Positions 56,153-64,000 of a DNA stretch of 64,000 nt are shown here, in pieces (position 1 is the stretch's first letter; each line of letters starts with the position of its first letter). Under the pieces are notes generated by a model that saw only the letters and a program-made list of their open reading frames with translations, was not told where the DNA came from and did no database searches. The position numbers and the translations under genes were made by a program. Source of the DNA: Methanobacterium sp. SMA-27 (GTDB lineage: Archaea; Methanobacteriota; Methanobacteria; Methanobacteriales; Methanobacteriaceae); the NCBI RefSeq assembly GCF_000744455.1, contig NZ_JQLY01000001.1, forward strand, positions 496,001-560,000, given 5' to 3'.

Positions 56153-57039
56153 ATTTGAAAGGTACAACAGTTGCCATGATAACCCCATTTACTAAAGAAG
56201 ATGGGGTTGATGAGGCAGGAATGCGTGAAAACATAAACTATCTAATTGATAGAGGAGTTGATGGATTATTGGCCGCAGGTACAACCGGTGAATCTGCCAC
56301 AATAACCCACGACGAACAAAGAAAAATGATCGACATCCTAATTGACGAGGTTAATGGAAAGGTAAATACCATTGCCGGTGCTGGAAGTAACTCATCAAAG
56401 GAAGCCCTAGGACTTGTTCAGTACGCTGAAAATGCAGGTGCAGATGCTGCCCTGGTAATAACACCATACTACAACAAACCTCAGCAACATGGACTTTATG
56501 AACATTATAAAATGCTCGAAGAATCAACAAATATCCCTATAATAGTTTATAATGTACCTTCAAGAACAGGCACAGACATAGATGTTGAAACCATTATAAA
56601 TGTTGCCAAACTAGATAAAATCGTAGCCATAAAAGAGGCAAACCCTAATCTGGACAAGGTTTCAGCAATAATAAAAGGGATTCAAGATCAAAACATAGAA
56701 AACTTCATGGTTCTATCTGGAAACGACGACCTCACACTACCAATGATCTCACAAGGTGCAATGGGTGTTATTAGCGTTGTTGCAAATGTTGATCCATTAA
56801 GAATGAGTCAAATGGTTAACGCAGCGCTCAAAGGAGACTTTGAAAAAGCTGGAAAACTCCATTATGAACTTTATGACTTAATGAAGGTTCTTTTCATAGA
56901 ATCAAATCCTGTACCTGCAAAAGAATCCTTAAATATGATGGGACGGCCCTCAGGACATGTTAGAATGCCACTCGCTCCAATGATGGACGAAAGTATTTCA
57001 AAGTTAAAACAGGTCTTAAAGGACCTAGATTTAGTTTAA
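56149..57039 (+). CDS. dapA: 4-Hydroxy-tetrahydrodipicolinate synthase
   Basis: Condenses pyruvate with aspartate semialdehyde. Landmarks: [51 protein letters not shown], and the Schiff-base lysine in [14 protein letters not shown]. 296 aa. Coupled to lysC by a four-base overlap. Confidence 0.96.
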   Translation: MNLKGTTVAMITPFTKEDGVDEAGMRENINYLIDRGVDGLLAAGTTGESATITHDEQRKMIDILIDEVNGKVNTIAGAGSNSSKEALGLVQYAENAGADAALVITPYYNKPQQHGLYEHYKMLEESTNIPIIVYNVPSRTGTDIDVETIINVAKLDKIVAIKEANPNLDKVSAIIKGIQDQNIENFMVLSGNDDLTLPMISQGAMGVISVVANVDPLRMSQMVNAALKGDFEKAGKLHYELYDLMKVLFIESNPVPAKESLNMMGRPSGHVRMPLAPMMDESISKLKQVLKDLDLV

Positions 57040-57177
57040 GGATTTAAATCTAACTAAACTCAACTTTTTTAGATTTATCCCTCTTAAACTCATAAAACTA
57101 ATTTTTAAGCTTATAAAATGGGATTCCAATTGGAATATCAATTTTTTTATTGTTTCAATCATTAGGAGATGAATAAA

Positions 57178-57999
57178 ATGATAAATGTGGCTGTGACAGG
57201 TGCATGCGGAAGAATGGGTTCAAAGATAATAAAAACGATACTTGAACAGGAAGACATGGATGTTGTGGCAGCAATAGAAGTTCCCAACACTCCTCTAGAA
57301 GGTAAAGATGTTGGAGAAGTAATTGGAATAGGAGAAATAGGTGTTGAAGTTAACGGGGCAGAAAAACTTCAAGGCGTCCTTAAAAGTAAAAAACCAGATG
57401 TATTGGTTGACTTTACCATAGCCAATGCTGCAGTGGATACCATAAAAACTTCTTCTGAATGTGGTGTGAACCTTGTAGTAGGAACAACGGGATTTTCAGA
57501 CGAACAAATGTCCGAAATATTAGACTCAATTAAAAAATCCCAAGTAAGCGCAGTTATAGCTCCTAACATGGCTGTAGGAGTAAATGTATTTTTCAAGGTC
57601 TTAAAAGATCTTGCAAATATTCTAGGAGACTACGATGTGGAAATTATTGAAGCCCATCATAGACACAAGAAGGATGCACCATCCGGCACAGCAGTTAAAG
57701 CTGCGGAGATCATTGCAACAGAACTCAACCGCAATATGGATGAAGTAGGTGTTTATGGGCGAAAAGGTATTGTTGGTGAAAGAACAGCTGAAGAAATAGG
57801 AGTTCACGCTGTAAGAGGGGGCGATATTGTTGGGGATCATATGGTTCTCTTTGCAGGTGAGGGTGAACGTCTTGAAATAATTCACAGAGCCAACAGCAGA
57901 CAAGCATTTGTAAATGGCGTAATAAAAGGAATTAGATATGTTATAAATACCGATAAAGGTAACATATCCGATATGGGCGATGTTTTGGGATTGAAATAA
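57178..57999 (+). CDS. dapB: 4-Hydroxy-tetrahydrodipicolinate reductase
   Basis: NAD(P)H enzyme following DapA. VAVTGACGRMGSKIIKTILE, VDFTIANAAVDTI, VGTTGFSDEQM, and the catalytic EAHHRHKKDAPSGTAVKAAE. AGGAGAT at 57164-57170 fits the ATG at 57178, not the ATG at 57169, which overlaps that site. 273 aa. Confidence 0.96.
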   Translation: MINVAVTGACGRMGSKIIKTILEQEDMDVVAAIEVPNTPLEGKDVGEVIGIGEIGVEVNGAEKLQGVLKSKKPDVLVDFTIANAAVDTIKTSSECGVNLVVGTTGFSDEQMSEILDSIKKSQVSAVIAPNMAVGVNVFFKVLKDLANILGDYDVEIIEAHHRHKKDAPSGTAVKAAEIIATELNRNMDEVGVYGRKGIVGERTAEEIGVHAVRGGDIVGDHMVLFAGEGERLEIIHRANSRQAFVNGVIKGIRYVINTDKGNISDMGDVLGLK

Positions 58000-58038
58000 A
58001 TTATTGAAAGGTTAATAATATAATTAAAGGTGGTTAAA

Positions 58039-59085
58039 ATGGTAAATGTAGGAATACTAGGAGCAACTGGAATGGTTGGGCAACGATTCATTGAATTGTT
58101 GGCAAATCATCCTGATTTTGAGGTAACTGCACTAACAGCTTCCACAAGATCTGCTGGAAAAAGATACGAAGATGCAGTAACATGGAATCTTGAAAGTAAA
58201 ATACCAGAATCAATAAAAGATATTACAGTGGTTGAAACAGACCCCCAGCAAGTAAAAGATGTTGAAATAGTATTTTCAGCCTTACCCTCAGAAAATGCAG
58301 CAGTGGCTGAACCTAAATTTGCAAAGGCAGGCATGAAAGTTGCATCCAATGCAAGTGCAATGCGAATGGAACCAGATGTGCCATTAGTAGTTCCAGAAGT
58401 AAACCCTGAACATTTGGATCTCATAGAAATTCAGCAAAAAAAAAGAAGATGGGATGGATTTATAGTCACAAATCCAAATTGCTCTACCATTGCCCTGGTA
58501 ATGACATTAAAACCACTTTATGACCAGTTCAATATAAAAAGAGTATATGTATCCACCATGCAAGCAGTCTCAGGAGCAGGTTACAATGGAGTACCATCCA
58601 TGGCCATAGTTGATAATCTTGTACCATTCATAGGTGAAGAAGAAGAGAAAATGGAAACAGAAACACTCCATCTCTTAGGAGACTTTGATGGGGAATCAGT
58701 TACAGATGCGAACTTTGGTGTAAGTACATCTTGTCATAGAGTTGCAGTTCTTGATGGGCATACAGAAGCGGTTTTCATAGAAATGCAAGACGACTTTGAA
58801 GTTGTTGATGTAAGACAATCATTTTCAGACTTCAAGGGTCTGCCACAAAAATTAAATCTTCATTCCGCTCCAAAGAATCCTGTAGTTATTCGGGAAGAAG
58901 AAAACAGGCCACAGCCACGTATGGATAGAATGGAAGGTAATGGGATGGCTGTATCTGTAGGAAGGATTCGTAAAGACGATGTTTTTGACAAAGGTTTAAA
59001 GTACATATTAGTGGGTCATAACACCATTAGAGGCGCTGCGGGAGCGTCTATTCTTAACGCGGAATTGATAAATGAGATAATGTAA
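58039..59085 (+). CDS. asd: Aspartate-semialdehyde dehydrogenase
   Basis: Reduces aspartyl phosphate. [40 protein letters not shown], the active cysteine in [16 protein letters not shown], and [17 protein letters not shown]; the histidine in [22 protein letters not shown] precedes the ATG at 58039. 348 aa. Last of the lysC-dapA-dapB-asd run. Confidence 0.95.
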   Translation: MVNVGILGATGMVGQRFIELLANHPDFEVTALTASTRSAGKRYEDAVTWNLESKIPESIKDITVVETDPQQVKDVEIVFSALPSENAAVAEPKFAKAGMKVASNASAMRMEPDVPLVVPEVNPEHLDLIEIQQKKRRWDGFIVTNPNCSTIALVMTLKPLYDQFNIKRVYVSTMQAVSGAGYNGVPSMAIVDNLVPFIGEEEEKMETETLHLLGDFDGESVTDANFGVSTSCHRVAVLDGHTEAVFIEMQDDFEVVDVRQSFSDFKGLPQKLNLHSAPKNPVVIREEENRPQPRMDRMEGNGMAVSVGRIRKDDVFDKGLKYILVGHNTIRGAAGASILNAELINEIM

Positions 59086-59130
59086 ACTAATTACTTTTTT
59101 TATTTTTAAGAAGTTGAAGGATAAGACAAA

Positions 59131-59688
59131 ATGTTGGATTTAATTGGTGCGGCTAGCAATGTTGATTTGATTATATTTTACTTTATCAATTCAAATCTCC
59201 AGAATTCATATTTCAATTTTATAATGCCATTAATTACAAATGCAGGACTTTATTTATTCTGGTTGGGCGTATGTGCAATACTTGCAATCTTTGGTGGAGA
59301 TAAAGGTAGAAATGTGGCATTAATTCTTTTAATAGCTATTGTTATGGGTTATATTCTTTCAGAAGCTTTAAAATATATTTTCATGAGACCAAGACCATAT
59401 CAGGTTTTAACAGGTGTGCACCAATTAGCAGCCCTTAATAGTCCTTCATTTCCATCAGGCCATGCAACACAAGTATTCATAGCATGTGTAATCCTTGGCA
59501 GAAAGTATGGGTACATTTTATTGTTTCTTTTACTTGCAATTGTAGTATCATTTTCAAGAGTATATCTTGGTGTTCACTATCCTAGCGATGTTATTGCTGG
59601 TGCGTTACTTGGTATTGGAATTAGCATAATAGTCCTCCATTTTGAAGATGATATCTTAAAGCTTAAAAACAGGTTAGTACATAGATAA
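59131..59688 (+). CDS. PAP2-family membrane phosphatase
   Basis: Five to six helices and the PAP2 signature: KYIFMRPRPYQV, SPSFPSGHATQVFIAC, and SRVYLGVHYPSDVIAGALLG. In archaea such enzymes may dephosphorylate polyprenyl or lipid phosphates. 185 aa. GAAGGAT precedes the ATG. It follows asd by 45 bp. Confidence 0.9.
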   Translation: MLDLIGAASNVDLIIFYFINSNLQNSYFNFIMPLITNAGLYLFWLGVCAILAIFGGDKGRNVALILLIAIVMGYILSEALKYIFMRPRPYQVLTGVHQLAALNSPSFPSGHATQVFIACVILGRKYGYILLFLLLAIVVSFSRVYLGVHYPSDVIAGALLGIGISIIVLHFEDDILKLKNRLVHR

Positions 59689-59702
59689 TTGTAGTGATAA
59701 GA

Positions 59703-60215
59703 ATGCCGTTGTTAAAGGACACAGAGAGGGAACAATTGAGGCAACTTGTAAAAGCATGCCTATTAGAGATCAGCAAGTTGAAGATAGAACTTAAAAAATG
59801 CCAGAAGGAATCTTCCAAATCAACAGATACTGAGAGCATTCATATAAAAGCAGTTAAAGATGAACTGCAGAATAAGATAAGGGGAAGAGACGAAGAAATA
59901 GCCAGATTAAAAACAATTATTAATGGTAAAGAAGAAGAAATTATTGAGTTAGAAAAGATTAAAGTTTATTTTGATGCTATTATATCCCGGCCTAAAAAGG
60001 ATCTTACTTCATTTCAATCCCAGATCTATGAGTTATTACCTTACAAAGAAGATTCATCAGAAAATCTCTATTTACAACTGAAAACAATGGGTTTCAGTGA
60101 ACTTTCAAATGAGAATTTTGAACACGCTCTAAGAAATCTTGAAAGAAAGGGATATTTCCAATCAAGAAATAATGGTAAAATAAACTTATGGAAGAAATTG
60201 GATAGAAATGATTAG
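59703..60215 (+). CDS. Coiled-coil protein with C-terminal winged-helix-like domain
   Basis: The first about 90 residues are coiled coil (EREQLRQLVKACLLEISKLK, DEEIARLKTIINGKEEEIIE). The last 70, KKDLTSFQSQIYELLPYKED, MGFSELSNENFEHALRNLER and KGYFQSRNNGKINLWKKL, look like a winged helix. GTGAT before the ATG at 59703. Function unknown; could bind DNA as a dimer. Confidence 0.6.
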   Translation: MPLLKDTEREQLRQLVKACLLEISKLKIELKKCQKESSKSTDTESIHIKAVKDELQNKIRGRDEEIARLKTIINGKEEEIIELEKIKVYFDAIISRPKKDLTSFQSQIYELLPYKEDSSENLYLQLKTMGFSELSNENFEHALRNLERKGYFQSRNNGKINLWKKLDRND

Positions 60216-60342
60216 TTCTAATTAACTAGGATTTAATAAAAAAATTAGTTAAACACCTGATTTAATTCATTAATATTATTTATTTTGTACTTACCAAATA
60301 ATTTAGAGGAAATCATTGAAAACAGTTTAATAAAACACGATC

Positions 60343-60357
60343 AAAAACTATTTATAG
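60343..60357 (+). promoter_or_regulatory. TATA region of the thermosome gene
   Basis: AAAAACTATTTATAG includes a TATA box at 60351-60356. Transcription would start near 60380, some 20-25 bases before the GTG start. Confidence 0.5.
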
Positions 60358-60403
60358 AACCTCTAACCCACTAATGAATTACATATAAAAAAGAGGTGAT
60401 ACT

Positions 60404-62038
60404 GTGGCACAATTAGGCGGCCAAGGCCAACAAGTTTTAATTTTACCTGAAGGTACCAACAGGTTTTTAGGAAGAGATGCTCAAAGAATGAACATAATGG
60501 CAGGTAAAGTACTTGCAGAAACAGTTAGAACAACCCTAGGTCCTAAGGGAATGGATAAGATGCTTGTTGATTCATTAGGAGATATTGTTGTGACTAATGA
60601 TGGTGTAACCATACTCAAAGAGATGGATATTGAACACCCAGCAGCAAAAATGTTAGTAGAAGTTGCAAAAACCCAGGAAGATGAAGTAGGGGATGGAACA
60701 ACCACAGCAGTTATTATTGCAGGCGAATTACTGAAAAAAGCAGAAGGACTGCTCGACCAGGATATACACCCAACAATCATTGCAATGGGATACAGACAAG
60801 CAGCTGAAAAAGCACAGGAAATCCTCAACGTCATATCAATAGATGCAGACGACAGGGACACTCTTTTGAAAGTTGCAATGACAGCAATGACAGGCAAAGG
60901 AACAGAAAAAGCCAGAGAACCTTTAGCAGAGCTTATTGTAGCTGCTGTGAAACAGGTTGAAGAAAATGGTGAAATTGATATTGACCATATCAAAATAGAG
61001 AAAAAAGACGGCGCAATTGTCGACGAATCAACTCTAGTTCAGGGTGTAATCATAGATAAAGAAAGAGTACATCCCGGAATGCCTAAAAAAGTAGAAGACG
61101 CTAAAATAGCTCTTTTAAACAGTGCTATTGAAGTGAAAGAAACAGAAGTTGATGCTGAAATAAGAATCACAGACCCAGCTCAGATGCAGGCCTTTATCGA
61201 ACAAGAAGAGCAGATGATAAAGGACATGATCACCAAGATAGAAGACGCAGGTGCAAACGTTCTCTTCTGTCAGAAAGGTATAGATGATCTTGCACAGCAC
61301 TACCTAGCTAAAGCTGGTATAATGGCTGTCCGTAGAGTTAAAAAATCCGATATGGAAAAACTCTCAAGAGCAACTGGAGCAAAAGTAGTTTCAAATATTG
61401 AAGACATGAGCTTTGATGATCTTGGAGATGCAGGATCTGTTGCAGAGAAAAGAATATCTGGCGAAGAAATGATCTTTGTTGAAGGATGTAAAGATCCTAA
61501 ATCTGTAACCTTACTTGTAAGAGGTTCAACAGACCATGTTGTCGATGAAATCGAAAGAGCAGTTGACGATGCAATAGGAGTAGTTGCAGCAACAATTGAA
61601 GACGGTAAAGTAGTAGCTGGTGGTGGAGCAGCAGAAATATCAATAGCCAGAGGCTTAAAAGAGTACGCAGACACCATAAGTGGAAGGGAACAATTAGCAG
61701 TAGCTGCATTTGCAGAAGCACTAGAAGTTGTACCAAAAACACTTGCTGAAAACGCAGGACTCGACAGCATAGACTCACTTGTTGACCTAAGAGCAGCACA
61801 CGAAAAATCCCTTTACATGGGGCTCGATGTATTCAAAGGCGAAGTACGCGACATGTACAAAGCTGGAGTAATTGAACCACACAGGGTAAAAAAACAAGCT
61901 ATCCAGTCAGCAGCTGAAGCAGCTGAAATGATCCTTAGGATTGATGATGTAATAGCATCAACTACACCAAGGGAACCTGATATGGGTGGAATGGAAGGAA
62001 TGGGCGGAATGCCTGGCGGAATGCCCCCAATGATGTAA
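60404..62038 (+). CDS. Thermosome subunit (group II chaperonin)
   Basis: Subunit of the archaeal CCT-like folding chamber. [49 protein letters not shown] and [20 protein letters not shown] are family motifs, and the tail is [20 protein letters not shown] start with a GAGGTGAT site. 544 aa. Its promoter is clear and a T-rich terminator follows. Confidence 0.97.
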   Translation: MAQLGGQGQQVLILPEGTNRFLGRDAQRMNIMAGKVLAETVRTTLGPKGMDKMLVDSLGDIVVTNDGVTILKEMDIEHPAAKMLVEVAKTQEDEVGDGTTTAVIIAGELLKKAEGLLDQDIHPTIIAMGYRQAAEKAQEILNVISIDADDRDTLLKVAMTAMTGKGTEKAREPLAELIVAAVKQVEENGEIDIDHIKIEKKDGAIVDESTLVQGVIIDKERVHPGMPKKVEDAKIALLNSAIEVKETEVDAEIRITDPAQMQAFIEQEEQMIKDMITKIEDAGANVLFCQKGIDDLAQHYLAKAGIMAVRRVKKSDMEKLSRATGAKVVSNIEDMSFDDLGDAGSVAEKRISGEEMIFVEGCKDPKSVTLLVRGSTDHVVDEIERAVDDAIGVVAATIEDGKVVAGGGAAEISIARGLKEYADTISGREQLAVAAFAEALEVVPKTLAENAGLDSIDSLVDLRAAHEKSLYMGLDVFKGEVRDMYKAGVIEPHRVKKQAIQSAAEAAEMILRIDDVIASTTPREPDMGGMEGMGGMPGGMPPMM

Positions 62039-62050
62039 ATTAAATTTACA

Positions 62051-62077
62051 TCTTTTTATTTTATTTTTTTTTTATTT
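62051..62077 (+). terminator. T-rich terminator of the thermosome gene
   Basis: Directly after the stop, two long T tracts interrupted by A form the usual archaeal termination signal. The facing minus-strand gene ends at 62094. Confidence 0.55.
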
Positions 62078-62093
62078 AAAAATTAAAATTTGT

Positions 62094-63322
62094 TTAAGAA
62101 TTTATTAAATTTATTAAATTAGTAAAAGCATTTAATTCAAAATCAACTGCTCTTTCTTTTATAATTGTATTTTCTTCATTTATTGGAGTTAAGGCATTAG
62201 GTCCTCGAATAATTCTTTTTAATCTACCATCCTTACTTAATAATTTTCCTGCTTCATCATCACGCATTAATGCATTACCAGGAATTATAATTTTATTTTT
62301 CAAATCATCTAAGTTAACTGTAGAAAAATCCTCAGGCCTTATTAAATCTCCTAATTCCTTATCAACGCTAATTATATTGACCAAACCATTTTTATCGATA
62401 TTACTAAAAATTTTTTGAAGATATTTTTTTGATAATTTACTAGTTATTATGGTTGCTTTTGAAGTTATTTCAGGCAAAAATTTAAGATATGAACTGTAAT
62501 TACTATTGGAGAGAATATATGGAATATCATTTTCAGGATAAAATGTAGGTATTCCTATTACAGTAAAATTAAATTCTTTATGAAGAGCTTGGACAATTTC
62601 TTGAAATTCTTCAAACGAATGTGGAATTATATCATCAATAACAGGTCTATTATTAAATATATTACCCTGATTTTGGAAATTACCAAATCTAAGTAAATGA
62701 AATGTTTTTACACCCCATTCTTCCAGAGTGTTTCCAGTATTATATAGATCTTCAAGATCAGTAACACCTGGAATAACCACAGATGATGCATTAACATCAA
62801 TATTTTGTGAAAATATCTCAAAAGCCTTTAAAGACATCTCTGGAGATTTATCACCCATCCATTTTCTTCGAAGTTCAGGATTACTAGAGAAAATAGAAAC
62901 ATTCATCTCATCTACTCCCAAATTTAAGATATTTTCTATCATCTTGAAGTTCTTTATACCTTTGCCACTGGTGTAGTTTAGAATTATAGGAAGACCATAT
63001 TCTTTTAATTTTCCAATAAGTTCTTCAAGATAGGGATAAAATGTTATATCGCCAACACTAAATAGGTTAATTTTAAGATCATAGTAATTTAGTTTTCCGA
63101 ATAAATTATTCCATAACAATTCTTTATTAAAATCCATAATAACATTTTGAGGATGTTTAAAATCACTTATAACATCTTTTAATTAATTGCAGTAATTACA
63201 ACCTTTTTGATTTGGAGGACAATATCTACATGTTAACTCTTCTAATTTCCTGAATAACAGAATTTACAGAAGCCGCCACAATCTTTTCCCGGAGTTCCCC
63301 CAACGTATGCTTTTATTTCCAT
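62094..63322 (-). pseudogene. mmp10-type radical SAM gene with disrupted Fe-S N-terminus
   Basis: The minus strand starts MEIKAYVGGTPGKDCGGFCK, FCY, the beginning of Mmp10, the enzyme that methylates an arginine of methyl-coenzyme M reductase. One base is missing near 63254. In the shifted frame CRYCPPNQKGCNYCN is readable, then a TAA at 63183-63185. From there 347 codons (MDFNKELLWN onward, ATG at 63137) are open to 62094 with LNYTSGKGIKNF, IIIPGNALMRDDE and RGPNALTP. An N-terminally truncated product without clusters could still be made, but it would lack SAM chemistry. A relative lies next to it. Confidence 0.75.
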
Positions 63323-63374
63323 AAAAAAAATCCCATTTATATAAACTTTTTATTATACTCAACATTTTTTTAAT

Positions 63375-64000
63375 TTAAGAATTAATTGTATCAATTAAAG
63401 CATTAAATGAGTTTAATTCAAATTTAATTAATTCCTCTTTATCAGTAAGATGTACGCCCTCATAATAAGGATAAGTAAGTACATAGGGACCCCTTATAAT
63501 TGATCTATTTTTACCATCTTTAGTTAAAATTTTTTTAGAATAATTATTATGTACAAAAGCTCCTCCAGGGATAATAACTTTGCTTTTCAATTTATTGAGA
63601 TTTATAGAATTTAAATCTTCATGAGTGATTAAATCAGCGATTTCTTTATCCACACCAATTATATTAACAAAATTAGCTTTGTCAATTATTCCAAATATTT
63701 TCTTTAAAAACGGTTCTGTTAATTTACTTGTTATGATGGTGGCTTCCGATTCAATTCTCTTTAAATCTTTAAGATAATGTAGATTATCTTTTTTTGAAAT
63801 TGTAAAAGGGCTATCATTTTCAGGGTCATAGAAAGGATATCCTATCACATTAAAAGAAAATTCATTATTTATTTTTTTAACTATATCCTTGAATTCCTCA
63901 TAGGAATGAGGGTTTATACCCTCTATTACGGGATTATTGTTTAATATCAACCCTTGATTTTTAAAATTAGCGAATCTTCTCAAAGCTAAAGATTTTACAC
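63375..64000 (-). CDS. mmp10-type protein, C-terminal part (5' end outside window)
   Basis: The frame is open to the right edge (VKSLALRRFANFKNQG), so the TTG at 63983 is not the real start. It encodes NPVIEGINPHSYEEFKDIVK, ATIITSKLTEPFLKKIFGII, IIPGGAFVHNNYSKKILTKD and RSIIRGPYVLTYPYYEG, parallel to the neighbouring gene. It is probably the functional copy. The cluster-binding region lies outside the window and cannot be judged. Confidence 0.75.
   Translation of the reverse strand, partial: VKSLALRRFANFKNQGLILNNNPVIEGINPHSYEEFKDIVKKINNEFSFNVIGYPFYDPENDSPFTISKKDNLHYLKDLKRIESEATIITSKLTEPFLKKIFGIIDKANFVNIIGVDKEIADLITHEDLNSINLNKLKSKVIIPGGAFVHNNYSKKILTKDGKNRSIIRGPYVLTYPYYEGVHLTDKEELIKFELNSFNALIDTINS

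Noticed and set aside
63183..63185. In-frame stop in the cysteine-rich region of the mmp10-type gene read as a recoded codon
   Set aside because: The codon is TAA, not the TAG used for pyrrolysine nor TGA for selenocysteine, and a separate frameshift lies 70 bases upstream, so decay explains it better.

Overview
The window comes from a methanogenic archaeon of the order Methanobacteriales, most likely Methanobacterium or a close relative. The evidence is AT-rich DNA, an archaeal histone, a thermosome subunit, tRNAs without an encoded CCA, methanofuran, methanopterin, F420 and coenzyme B biosynthesis genes, archaeal lipid genes (carS and a tetraether-synthase-type radical SAM gene), an mmp10-type gene pair, and a candidate pseudomurein peptidase. 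Start sites mostly carry GGAGGTGA-like ribosome binding sites, and TTG or GTG starts are common.

Layout. 1-12.1 kb is core metabolism: the C-terminal part of a COG2433 protein, a WecB-type epimerase, the methanofuran pair mfnD-mfnF (4-bp overlap), divergent carS and tes-like genes, the methanopterin GHMP enzyme, a homoaconitase small subunit, a zinc finger gene overlapping pcm, and an MtaB-type tRNA methylthiotransferase. 12.2-14.6 kb is a metal-responsive ArsR/P1B-ATPase operon. 14.9-16.6 kb holds zinc-ribbon genes (one frameshifted) and a tRNA-Val/tRNA-Phe pair. 16.7-25.3 kb is an accessory region rich in gene remnants. 25.7-36.9 kb returns to ordinary genes: GerW/DUF2953, rubrerythrin, histone, cofH, marR, deoC, elp3 and a site-2 protease. 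37-45 kb is again accessory and decayed. 45-62 kb is housekeeping: Hel308, moaC, cbiD, a thioredoxin, sppA, the archaeal shikimate kinase/chorismate mutase/S17e/lysC-dapA-dapB-asd run, and the thermosome. The right edge carries two tandem mmp10-type genes; the complete one has lost the reading frame of its Fe-S N-terminus.

The most unusual structure is a duplicated accessory module. Module A (about 17.17-24.0 kb) and module B (about 41.82-44.65 kb) share, in the same order, a response-regulator remnant, three tandem about 110-150-bp stem-forming repeats, a peptidoglycan-binding/cysteine-peptidase gene, a second conserved gene, a 38-codon zinc ribbon, a 56-aa zinc ribbon, a protein of about 118 aa and a 55-58-aa membrane protein. 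Each copy is damaged in different genes. The stem-forming repeats look like an undescribed structured RNA or DNA element. A GTGA-N6-TCAC palindrome precedes three members of the 118-aa family. Next to the tRNA pair, an integrase N-terminal fragment and an AbiTii N-terminal fragment meet tail to tail at one point, which suggests the deletion scar of an integrated element.

All calls rest on reading motifs in the sequence. No database search was run, and family names come from recalled signatures.
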